A DNA stretch of 64,000 bases from Phialocephala subalpina. Taxonomy: Eukaryota > Ascomycota > Leotiomycetes > Helotiales > Mollisiaceae. A program made the translations under genes and the position numbers. The notes under the pieces were generated by a model. That model had not been told where the DNA came from, did no database searches, and saw only the letters and a program-made list of their open reading frames with translations. The number at the start of each line of letters is the position of its first letter. The stretch's first letter is position 1. Positions 11,668 to 22,913 of this stretch are shown in pieces. The DNA lies in assembly GCA_900073065.1 (NCBI GenBank), contig FJOG01000001.1:157501-221500 (forward strand), given 5' to 3'.

Positions 11668-14209
11668 ATGGTCATCATGACTATTCGCGGACCTCCGCTG
11701 CTCGTCTCTCTCCTATTCGGAATCGTCATGGCAGCGGACACACATTTTACCAGCCCAGAGGTTCTACCATCACGTATGCATCATCTAATCACTTCCCCTA
11801 CGTACTGGTTTTGTCATAAGCATGAATCTGTTACTAACATCATCCTAGCGGAAACTCAGGGAGTTGGTTGGACCGACGCATATAACAAGGCTGATAACCT
11901 CGTGTCGAAGCTGACCATAGAGCAGAAAGTCTCCCTTGTTACTGGCTACTATGGTGCCAGCGGATGTAATGGCAATATTGCACCCATCCCGTCTCTCGGA
12001 TTTGGTGGTTTGTGTTTACAAGACGGTCCAGTTGGTATTCGACTCGCCGATCTTGCAAGCACCTTTCCCGCAGGTTTGACCGCGGCTGCAACTTGGGATA
12101 AAGACCTCATATACGACCGTGGCAAAGCAATCGGTTCTGAATTCCGTGGCAAAGGAGCCAATGTGATACTTGGGTAAGTAACATAAACCTGCCAGATAGC
12201 TTTGGCACGCACAATGCTCGTCCCTCGTGCTAACTCGCCTTTGCAGACCCGTTGGTGGACCTCTCGGCAGACATTTGTTGGGCGGCCGCAATTGGGAAGG
12301 GTTCTCGCCAGACCCTTATTTGACAGGTGTTGCGATGGCTTCCTCTATCAAGGGCATCCAGGACGCAGGTATTCAAGCAACTGCCAAGCACTTCATTGGC
12401 AACGAACAGGAGACCATGAGAGGAGGGTCCCTCACTGCCAATGGAACGCTTGTTGATGCTATTTCGTCTAACATTGATGATCGCACCATGCATGAGCTCT
12501 ATCTATGGCCCTTTGCTGACGCGGTGAAGAGTGGTGTATCAAGTGTTATGTGCAGCTACAATCGAGTCAACCAAACCTACTCATGCGAGAACTCGAAGAT
12601 ACTCAATGGACTCCTGAAGGGGGAGCTGGGCTTCCAGGGCTACGTGGTTTCTGATTGGTCTGCTACCCATTCGGGGGTAAAGGCCATCACATCGGGATTG
12701 GATATGAATATGCCAGGTCCGATTTCTGATGCCGATCCCACGTCCAACAACACTTACTTTGGCCAAAATATCACCCTGGCCGTAAACAATGGGTCTCTTC
12801 CTGAAGACCGCCTCGACGACATGGCCCGCCGAGTTCTCACCCCGTACTTCTTCCTTGGACAAGACGCCACGGACTTCCCAACTGTCGACCCCTCCACCAT
12901 ATACGTCCTCCTGCAGACATATGGCTATTCTGCAACTTCCCTTGGTTTGCCTCCAGCACCCGCATCACGGGATGTGAGGCAAGACCATAAGAAGTTGATC
13001 CGGGAAATGGGTGCCGCTGGAGTCGTTCTTCTAAAGAACACCAATGGAACGCTTCCTTTACGCAGTCAGACTAATATCGGAGTCTTCGGTAACAGTGCTG
13101 GTGATGTAACTGACGGACTTTACTATGAGGGTACCAAAGCTAGCGGGACCGGGTTCGGTTTTCAGCAGGGGACACTCTCGGTTGGAGGAGGCTCGGGCAC
13201 TGGGCGGAGCACTTACATTATCTCGCCTCTGCAAACACTCCTAGAACGCAGCGATGCACGCGTTCAATACATCCTCGACAACGAATTCATCGCGAGTGGA
13301 GATCTGAGCAGCATTTACCCGACTCCTGATGCCTGCCTGGTGTTCCTCAAGACCTGGGCATCAGAAGGCTACGATCGCACATCTTTTGAAAACGACTGGG
13401 ATTCCACGGTAGTTGTCAACAATATCACAGCCAAATGTCCAAACACGGTTGTCATTACTCACTCAGGAGGAGTCAACACCATGCCATGGGCATCAAACCC
13501 CAACGTGACCGCCATCCTAGCCGCTCATTACCCTGGCCAAGAAAGCGGAAACTCGATTGTGGACGTCCTTTACGGAGATGTCAATCCTTCCGGCCGGCTT
13601 CCCTACACAATTCCCGCAAAAGAGAGCGACTATGACATTCCTGTTGTCAATGTGACTGGTCCCGAAGCACTCGACTCGTCAGCTTGGCAATCCGACTTCG
13701 CTGAAGGACTTTTCATTGACTATCGCCATTTTGATGCAAAGAACATCACTCCGCTGTTTGAATTTGGTTTTGGCCTAAGCTATACGACTTATGGCATCAA
13801 CGAGCCCCCTTCAGTCAAGTCAGTCAATAACATCTCCTCTCCTTTCCCACTCCCTTCCACAACCGTCGCTCCTGGAGGCAACCCCGACCTGTATACGGAG
13901 CTGTTCAATGTGAAGGCCAATGTTAGCAATACTGGTGCCGTTCCAGGTGCCGCTGTCCTCCAGCTCTATGTGTCGCTGAAGGATGCGGCAGTTCCCGAAG
14001 GGACACCAGTGAGGGTTCTCCGCGGATTTGAGAAGGTACATATTGAGCCTGGCGACTCCGCCGCTGTTGAGTTCCAGCTCACAAGGAGAGATCTAAGTTT
14101 TTGGAATACCACTGCCCAAGATTGGCAAATACCGGCTGGCGATGCTTTACTGAGTCTCGGTTTTAGTTCTCGGGACCTGCGAAGCAGTTCTAAAGTCAGG
14201 CTCTTGTGA
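11668..14209 (+). CDS. Secreted beta-glucosidase, GH3
   Basis: Three exons, 11668-11773, 11849-12173 and 12247-14209, give 797 aa, a usual length for fungal GH3 enzymes. Introns 11774-11848 (with a TTACTAAC branch site) and 12174-12246 (GTAAGT...CAG) restore the frame exactly. ATG 11668 was chosen because it starts a signal peptide (residues 1-22, ending GIVMAA). Visible family features are WTDAYNKADNLVSKLTIEQK at the N-terminus, GPVGGPLGRHLLGGRNWEGF, KHFIGNEQE, and the nucleophile Asp280 in GYVVSDWSATHS. A C-terminal (alpha/beta)6 domain and a fibronectin-III-like domain follow (YTELFNVKANVSNTGAVPG). Many N-glycosylation sequons fit secretion. The enzyme releases glucose from the non-reducing end of beta-glucosides. 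It is the only intact glycosidase in a neighbourhood of broken ones (GH1, GH78, GH79). Confidence 0.95.
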
Positions 14210-14355
14210 GCTGGCCATGACCTGCTAATTGTCTGACACCCCTCAAAGTTTGGACGTATATAATCTATCTTAGCTTTCTCGACTTAATATTTTCTTGTGA
14301 TTTTCGGAATCAGATCTGAAGCTAGAACGATCTCGGCCGACATAACTAAATCATT

Positions 14356-14885
14356 TCATATAAGGCCGATGCCACTTAATTCGGCTTCTGCCGGAAGAAC
14401 GCTTGGGCAACTTGTCACGTCTCTTCTCAGCCGTTCCTTTATAAAATCAAGCATAGCCTCCTGAAATATTTGACCTCTTAGCATAAAGTGAGCACTTGGA
14501 TGGTACAGGATCAAACGATTCTCGCACCTCCCTACTAACTTTAGCGTGTGATCCCCTTGTATAATCGAATCAAAATTCCCAACAAATTGCAAAACAAGTG
14601 TCTGAATTCGCAAATAGTAGAGAAATTTGTACTGAGGGTGAAACAATATGAAGCCGCTAGAGTAGATAGCAAAATAGAATGGCGGTGGAAGTAGCTGTAT
14701 ACCGCGTTAGTCCTGCTCATCTAGTTTACACCTTTAGATCCATGCTAGGGTTGAAATATACAAAGAACATACTCTTGAATCGATCTGGAAGTTGTGCATG
14801 AGCTCGGGGGGATGCTCGGCGTTCCGCCTAATATATGAGCTGTGGTTACACTAGCAGAAAATCCAATAATCCCTATAAAGGGACT
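14356..14885 (-). pseudogene. FSH1-like serine hydrolase fragment
   Basis: Minus-strand frames give pieces of the FSH1 family (alpha/beta hydrolases found next to fungal biosynthetic and catabolic genes). PFIGIIGFSASVTTAHILGG corresponds to the nucleophile elbow, where the family has GFSQG; here it is GFSAS, so the Ser neighbourhood is altered. After a gap come FYFAIYSSGFILFHPQYKFL, LQFVGNFDSIIQ, and a final block CENRLILYHPSAHFMLRGQI carrying the region of the catalytic His. Frame breaks separate the pieces and no start is visible. Non-functional. Confidence 0.6.
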
Positions 14886-15089
14886 TGCTGTTCAGATTAC
14901 TTCGAGCCTATAACGAATCGTTTGTTTATAACCTTGCATTACTTCCGTCATGCAATCTCCAAACCCCTAAGTCCAGGCGTCGAAGTCTCCTTCCTCCAGT
15001 AATTAAACTTGTAGGCTAGATGCGATATAATGCAATGGGATAAAACAATTCAATTCTACCTAGAAAAAATAAGTAAGCATTTTGGAGGA

Positions 15090-15155
15090 TATTATAGTAG
15101 GGTTATACGAGTTTCTCGAAAATCCTTATTTATATTAAGTAGTTTCGGGGGTTTA
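15090..15155 (-). repeat. Dispersed repeat, RIP-altered copy
   Basis: The reverse complement of this stretch aligns with 29500-29565. Shared cores are CCCCCGAAACTAC, AAGGATTTT and GAGAAACTCGTAT. Most of the differences replace CpA or TpG in the other copy with TpA here. The element family is unknown. Confidence 0.65.
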
Positions 15156-15179
15156 TATTAACTATATACTCCCTAGTAT

Positions 15180-15572
15180 AAAGCTTTTTACTTTCTAAGA
15201 ATAATTAAATTTCTTTACTTATTTCATTTATAAGTTTATTTATATATAATTGATTATTTTATATAATAATTATCGAATTAATTTAATTTATTAATTGAAA
15301 CGAAATAATTTATATTTAAGCGCTTATTTATTACCTTTTTATATTATTTTTTTAATTTCTATTAAATTATCGAATAATATATTATTTATAATAAAAATTA
15401 ATTATAAATTACTTTTTTTTTTAAATTATTCGAATTTATTATTTAAAGGATTAATTAATATATTTTTTATAAATTTTCTTAAAATTAATAAACTTTTTAT
15501 AAGCGATTCGATAATAAAAATCTAAATAATAAAATATATAATTTTATATTTTATATTTTGTTTAATAATTAT
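15180..15572. other. AT-rich degenerate block left of the retrotransposon
   Basis: Very AT-rich DNA with only chance open stretches (for example 15295-15525, made of Ile, Leu, Lys and Asn). The Copia element appears inserted in older RIP-eroded sequence. Confidence 0.6.
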
Positions 15573-15778
15573 TATTGGTATTACTAGGGATATTAATTCA
15601 TATATGAAAAGGTTAGAAACGAAATATAATAAGATTATACTATTATATTCGTTGAGTTATAAATGATCAAAAGTAAGAGCGTAAAGTTAAAGAGTTATAT
15701 CCTCTAACTTTGCGCGTTCTCACGCTAGTCCTAATGCAGCCTAGCGTCGCACGTGATCACGTGCTTACTCTTATACCC
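15573..15778 (-). repeat. Left LTR (3' LTR of the element)
   Basis: Aligns base for base with 22112-22317, with about 17 differences, nearly all transitions. The last base falls in the gap. The outer dinucleotide is TA here rather than TG, consistent with mutation. It contains the palindrome gcacgtgatcacgtgc. Confidence 0.9.
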
Positions 15779-16085
15779 NNNNNNNNNNNNNNNNNNNNNN
15801 NNNNNNNNNNNNNNNNNNNNNNNNNNNNNNNNNNNNNNNNNNNNNNNNNNNNNNNNNNNNNNNNNNNNNNNNNNNNNNNNNNNNNNNNNNNNNNNNNNNN
15901 NNNNNNNNNNNNNNNNNNNNNNNNNNNNNNNNNNNNNNNNNNNNNNNNNNNNNNNNNNNNNNNNNNNNNNNNNNNNNNNNNNNNNNNNNNNNNNNNNNNN
16001 NNNNNNNNNNNNNNNNNNNNNNNNNNNNNNNNNNNNNNNNNNNNNNNNNNNNNNNNNNNNNNNNNNNNNNNNNNNNNNNNNNNNN
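15779..16085. other. Assembly gap (N)
   Basis: 307 unknown bases starting exactly at the end of the left LTR, so the missing bases belong to the retrotransposon interior. Confidence 0.99.
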
Positions 16086-19000
16086 ACATTGGCACTTCTT
16101 TCTTTATGGTAAAGACGAAGACTAGTTTTCCAGAGAAACAAACGCAATTATCCTCCACTTTTACCGTATACCGTTAATACGTAAGACTCGCTGATTTTCT
16201 AGTAGTTGCCTAAAATATCAGGCTAAAAGAGGGGGATTTCCCCCACTTCTGGCCTTATCGGTCAGGTAGCTATAACTCTAGAACGCAACGCGTAAATCAC
16301 TTTTTCACCCTTTTTTGTCTTTTTCTTTTTATTTCTCTCCGCTTTACTCCACTATTCCATTGTCTTTTCCTCTCTTGACCTATCTTTCTATTCTTATCAT
16401 AAGGTAATTAGTATTTAGGAACTTCTTTAAAGTCTTGTTAAATACTAACTTCGTTATAATATCAGCCATATTATCTTGCCCATTAATCCACCGAATCTCT
16501 TGTAACTCCCTACGCTTATACGATTAACATAAAGCCATAATATCGATCATTAAACGCTTTTCCTTGGTAATACCTAGTTTGACCAAGTATTTATATAAAG
16601 AATAAAAGTCGGTGTATATAATAATAGGAATAATAGGAAATCCAAGTTATTCCATAATCATGTTAATAGTAATACTAATAGTAATAGCCATATCTACTCC
16701 TCTTATTATACCGTATATCTCAAAGGCTAATATACTCCTAGTCACGCGTTTGCTTTTCGTCGAGCTTTAGTATATAAGGTTGCCCTTAAGTTCGAATTCC
16801 TTATTATCCGATCAAATCGATTTATTCGCAAGAATAATTTTATATTTAATCTAAGAGTTAAAATCTTTATTATTTACGAATAATCTATTAATAAAAACGA
16901 ATAACTTAGCCATAAATAGTTAGAGAAAGATATATATTATGCCTTTATTTATATTGTCGATTTGTTATTTGAGTTTCTTATTAAGAGTAGCAACTTCTTC
17001 TTTAGTCGGGTCTTAATGCTAAGTAGCAACGGATAAATCAAAAACCGCCTTTAGTTGGCAGATAATAGTAATATATGCTCTTCTAGCGCGCTATTCTCTA
17101 TAATCGGCCTGGAAATTAGCAGATTTAATATTAATTAACTTAAATTTCTTATTTTGCTCCTTTTGTCTTAGCTCGATCATATTTCCGTGCTAAGACAAAA
17201 CACATCTATTGAAAATTAATAGCGTATCCGGGGTTAAGGCTTCCTTGGGTTTAACCAAAAATTTAGCTTTTTTAAGCTCGTTTTCCTTAAGGGCAAAAAA
17301 TAATCCGTTTGCCAAAATGAGAGTATTATCTGTTTATATGCTAATAACGCCAAATATATCTTTCGTAATTATAATTAAAAAGCAAGGGTCGTATATCGAT
17401 GTAATTATGGATAACTTCTCCTTATAATACTTATGGTATATAGCCTACCAATGGGTTTTGGCTTCCGCAATACCATATAAAGGCTTTAAAATAATTATAA
17501 TAATATCGGGTGGATATAAGTAACGTGTTTCCTTTAGTAATCGTGCCAATATAAATCGTTAGAAGTTTATTGCAAATTAAGTATAGGCTTAAGTAATATC
17601 TCGAATCCCTAGTCTAATCTTCTTACTTGGAAGTTAAACTAGAGTAAATACTAGTACTATAATAACTCGCTGATTAGCTCGTTGGATTATCGGAGATTAT
17701 ATAAGAATTATTTGCTTTCCCTTATCGTTATAGCCTTAAATTACGAGTTTTGATTTCTCATATAAACTATTCGTAACTTTGCCCTTAATTTCGTTGATTA
17801 GTCTCGAATTAAAGATACGAACTCTAGTATATTTAATATAGTCGAGCTTCGTGAGGTTAAATACCCCTCCGGCAATAAGACCGTTTATTTCTTTCTTTTG
17901 AGAAGCTTTAAATAAATATCCAAAGGTGGTGATTATACCCTCCCGACGTAGCTTTAAAGCTAACTCCATATTAGACTTCTTTTTGCTTATTATAAAAGAT
18001 ATAGATAATATGCCTCCGTCCTTAATAATAGCCGTAAAGACGTTATCAAAGTCCTTGCTATCCACGTTTTTAGCGTAGTAATAGTGGACTTTATTTCGTG
18101 ATCTCTTAGGTTTACCTCGACCGCGGCGCTAGACTAGCTTATCTTGCTCGATCGGCTTTTTATAATCTAGATTATCCTTATTTATATCGTTTAACGAGGA
18201 AATTCGAGGGGTGGGGTCGTCGATAACTAGTTGCTTATTATCGTCTTACTCCTTATAATATAGTTTAATTATTATTAATCGGAAATTCGTTGGTCCGTAG
18301 GGCATATTAATAGTATAAGTCTTATTATTCGTATCTAATAGTTTATATAAATTATTCTATCCTCCCTTCTCGCGCTAAACGCGTATATTAGATATGATTA
18401 ATAATCCTAGAGTAATCGTAGTATTTGGCCTATTTCTTATGGTTAGCGCGTTTATAACCTATCGTTTAGCGTGAAGGCGTTGGACTTCCTTAGTAATTAC
18501 GCGGATTGCCTTAGTTCTCTTAATAACTAATAGTGATAATGCGTTTTTACTAGTTATTCTAGGGTAGGCCCTAAAGACTAATAAAGTTAATATAAGTCCA
18601 TTAAGTCCGATTAAATCGTTAATAGCCTTAATTGCCATTTGCAAAACCAAGTCCTTATTAACTTGTTCACGAATTAGCTTATCGCGAATAATTTCGTAGG
18701 CTTGTTATAGCGGAGTATAATATCTTTCCACTTTTCTTACGCTATTATAGGCTTTAATAAGGATTTCCTTAATCTCGATTACCATAGATTTAGCGTGTTA
18801 TCGGAATTCTATTAATGAAAAGTTATTTTTAGCGTTATATATAATATAATCAAGTGGTTTTTAATATATATTAATCTAGTATATACGCAGAGTATTTTAT
18901 GTCTCTCTCGCAGATATATCCTTAAGAAATCGGGCTACTTGAAATACTATAAACGAGTTTACTACTTATAAAATTAGCTTGCCGTTTAAGTATAAAATAT

Positions 19001-22000
19001 CGATAATAACTAAGTAATTAAATTCGTAGTCGTTTTATAAAGTAAACTTGAATCTTCTCGGAGATTTATTATATATTTGGCAATAGTAATAATACTTAGT
19101 AAAATACTCGATATACTTAGCGTTTATTTTATAATTAGCTCGCTAAAGGACTCTTAATAGTCGTCGAACTAATAAATGGCCAAAACGTTAATATAATTAG
19201 CGTAATTCAGCTTTAGTAAGATAACTCCAAGTTATACTTTATTCGTGCTAATATAGTAATATTTACGGGTAGCCCTACTTACGTATAACCGGAATAACCT
19301 TATTTCCTTGAATTAGAATATTCTCTAAGTTATTGAGCTTTATACCTATCTTATTTATGTCTTAAATATAAAACAAGAAAGGCGTGTTTATAGGGATAAT
19401 ATAAAAGATAATAACTCCTAATAGAATATCAACTCGAATAATTCCTTGAGATATAATAATATCTTTACCAAATCGGATCTTATAAGCGCCAATTATAATA
19501 ATATCTAGCTATATGCTAGCGTTAATCTTTCGTAGAGCCATAAACTATGATTAGCCAATAGTTAATATTCTAGCGGCTTTATTATTGGGTATAATTCCTT
19601 AGAAAACCTCTAATAAGTATTAATCCTTAAACGTAAAAACTAAATATTAATCTAGTCTAAGTGCTAATTATTAGGATAACGTTAAAGTATAGAAGATATC
19701 TTTTCTCGTGATTATATAACGAGTAGATTAATCATTGAAAATAGTAACAATTTATATATTATTAATTTCTCCAAGTTTTATAACGTAATTATTATATCCG
19801 TTCTCTATTTCCATATTTATAAATAGCTAGTCTAACTCTGTTTATCTCTTATCTTCTAAACCCTTTATACCCTCATATTAAGCGAAAAAGCTCTAATAAT
19901 ACGCAGGTATAATATCATGGTCTACTTTATACTAAAATCGGTATCAAAATCGGTCGAAAGCTTAACGTTACTTTTCCATTAAGTGTTTTATTAATTAATA
20001 TCCCGGCTTATTATAAATATAGTATTTCTTTTGATATAAAGCCAAACTTCCTTAATATTCACGTTTTTCCCGATATTCACCGCGAGAGCCTCCTTTACCT
20101 CGCTATCCTCCTTTACCTTATCCTCCTTTGTTTTTACCACGTCGTTTATATATTCGATTAGTCCAAAGTTACTCCGGGTCGTCATTGTTATTATTATCTT
20201 AGTTCTTACTAGTAGTATCTAAGTTATATTATTATATTTCTCGTGAGCATATCGCAATACCAACTACTAATCGTAGCTTAACGCAAATACCCTCGAACGT
20301 AATAGCGGGCTTATAAAGTACTAAGTTATACTCCTTAACTCCGCGGTAAGCGCTAATAATTTAGTCTTAAAGGTTATATTCTTTCTGGTACTCGCCGGAT
20401 AAGCCTATTTAAATCTTTTGGAGTTTATCAAAAAGTATTTAAAAATACTTTAATTTAATCTTTAACGGGTTGCTTTTAACGATTCGTGGCAACGTAATCT
20501 CTCTTTATATCGATATATATAATTATTAATTCTCTTTTATCTCGAAGTATTTCTTAATTATATTTATTATTAATTCGAAGCTAAGGTTTCTTCTTATAAT
20601 ATAGTTATAATAATAAATACTCGCGTGGCTTTTTAGTATAATCGAAAACGCCTTATCGAATTAGTCCTTTGGTAATCCGATTTTGTTATAATAGTTATAA
20701 AAGACTTATAACTTATTATCGAGGAAGTTATATAACTTTTTATTATATCTTTTGTCTTTGGGGTAAACTTTTATTAAGTTTGTAATTAACTTAGTTATCG
20801 AGCTCAGTTGGCCCGATTATTGATCCGAGTAGGGGTCTTCGTGTAAAGGGTTTCCGGTTAATGGGATATTATTTGTTTTACTTTGCTAGGGCTATGCTTA
20901 ATCTTATTTCTATTTTTCTTAAGATTAGATATTTGTACCCGTTATTATCTCGGTAGTAATAAATATAGTTAGGTCTCTAATAATTAAGTTTATCGCGTTT
21001 TATTTGGTGGTTACTTATTAATCTAATTACTATTAAGGTGCCTATTATAATACAAGTGGCTAATTTAAAACATTTGGAGGTAATAATTAATTTTGTTATA
21101 AGTAAAAGTTACTGCGATTTTTCAACTGGTCGTTAATCTCTTACGTAGTTTACTCATGGAATTCCTTTGAGTTAATAACTCGGATAAGGTTCTTAGTAAT
21201 TAACGCTTTATTTCTTGGCACTTAGTATTTATATATACGTAGGAAGTTGCGCAAACGACGAATAAGATTAGGGTTAGCTAAACGAAAGATCTTTATTATT
21301 TATCTTATGAAATCTTCCTTAAAAGCTTCCTATAAGTTATAGTTTATGTATTTTTCTTTCTTGTAGATATTAAGACGGCGCATAATAAATCCATTAATAT
21401 TCTCCTCGTTTTAGTTATCTTTGTTCGTAAGGTTAAATCGCTTTCCCTATTTGTTCTTATCGTAAGGGAAATCTTTCTTTAATATATCCGCTATCTTGAA
21501 GTATAATTTAATGTTAATTAAAAAGAGGTTTAGTTGTAATTCGATTAAGTGTTATTATTACACTTAATGTTAAGTGACGAGAGTTGCGCAAAGTATCTTG
21601 TTATAAGCGCAAAGTGTTTAATCGTAAACACTTTGTCGAAAGGATTATCGAAAGTCGTTTATCGAGGGTAGGCTATCGAAAATCGTGCTCGAAATCTTAT
21701 CGGAGATATAATCGTAAGTATAGGTTATTACTATTCGAGTGGAAGTTTGCGCTTTCTTAGTTAATAGAAACAAAAACTCAACTAAGAGGTCGCCGCTTCG
21801 GGGCTATAAAATAGTATCGTTCTTGACGTTAATCTTAAGTAGCGCTTTAGGCTGCCTATCCCAAGTCTTCGTAAACGTTTGTTGTTTTGCGTGATAAACG
21901 CAAACTTAATTAGGTAGTATAGGGTTGGGACTTTTCTTGCGCTTCCTTTTCAAGTCTTTTGATAACCGTAACGTCTTTGGCGCGTTTTTTTAAGAAGCCT

Positions 22001-22111
22001 CTAGAATCGTATTAATTATCCTAAGCGCGTAATTATTTTTTTTGCGTTGTAATTAGCTTTTTCTAGTATAAACTTAATTACTCTGTAGTTGATTAAATAA
22101 CTACTAATTAG

Positions 22112-22318
22112 TGTTAGTATTACCAGGGATACTAGTTCACATATGAAAAGGTTAAAAACGAAATATAATAAGATTATTCTATTATATTCGTTAAGTTATA
22201 AATAATTAGAAATAAGAGCGTAAAGTTGGAGAGTTATATCCTTTAACTTTGCGCGTTCTCACGCTAGTCCTAGTGCAGCCTAGCGTCGCACGTGATCACG
22301 TGCTTACTCTTATACCCA
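22112..22318 (-). repeat. Right LTR (5' LTR of the element)
   Basis: 207 bp with TG...CA ends. It carries the same palindromic gcacgtgatcacgtgc and GC-richer 3' segment as the left copy. Confidence 0.9.
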
Positions 22319-22913
22319 TAATTATAATAAAAACTTATATATATATTTTATATATAAATATATTTATAATTATTAAATTATTAAAGTTTTTATTAATAAT
22401 AACCTTTTTATTAATATTAATAAAAATTTGAATTTGAATTTTTATATAACAAATTATAATTTATATTAAAAAACTTTTATTAATAAATATTATAAAAGGT
22501 TATTAATATTTAAAAAATTAAAAAAATTTTTTCTAAGTTTAATTAAAAATTATTATATAATTTAAATTTTAAAAAATTAATATTCTTTTTAATTTTTATA
22601 TAAAATTTTAATTTCTTAATTTTAAATAGTTATAATAATTATTCGTAGAGATAATAAAGGCTAAAATCGGTATTTTTGGTATAAAAGGTACCTCAAGTTA
22701 AAGGGTGGCTTAAATTCAAAGGAGGGGACTTAGTTTAGATCCGGAAGATTCCTATAAATAGGATAACCAGCAACTATAAGAAGCTTATTCTTCTATTTTC
22801 TCGAGAGGCACAAACGAAATTAACAAGCTTGCCTCTGAGATTCCATTGATTTGGATCGTCTCAGCTGCAACCTGATATTCTCTCACCGGCCGCCGTCTGC
22901 GAGGGCCGAATCC
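22319..22913. other. AT-rich block, then gene-poor transition
   Basis: 22319-22640 is nearly pure A/T. From 22641 the composition recovers towards the end of the NLR-type gene. No gene is seen. Confidence 0.6.

Larger units (their letters stand above)
15573..22318 (-). mobile_element. Ty1/Copia LTR retrotransposon, RIP-degraded
   Basis: Two direct 207-bp terminal repeats (TGTTAG...ACCCA in the right copy) bound about 6.3 kb of AT-rich DNA whose minus strand still encodes Copia-type pol fragments. Going 5' to 3' on the minus strand: a reverse-transcriptase entry region at 18065-17736 (KEINGLIAGGVFNL, RIFNSRLINEIKG), a later RT block near 17400-17200 (QTDNTLILANG and FLVKPKEALTPDTLLIFN around a mutated stop), and the RNase H C-terminal region near 16535-16400 (EIRWINGQDNMADIITK). 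Gag and integrase would lie between 18.1 and 22.1 kb but are too eroded to read. Stops are numerous and TA-rich, as RIP leaves them. No clear target-site duplication is seen (ATTAT on the left, TAATT on the right). The 3' end of the internal region includes the assembly gap. Confidence 0.9.

Noticed and set aside
15710..16177. Open frames across the N gap
   Set aside because: They are artefacts of translating unknown bases.
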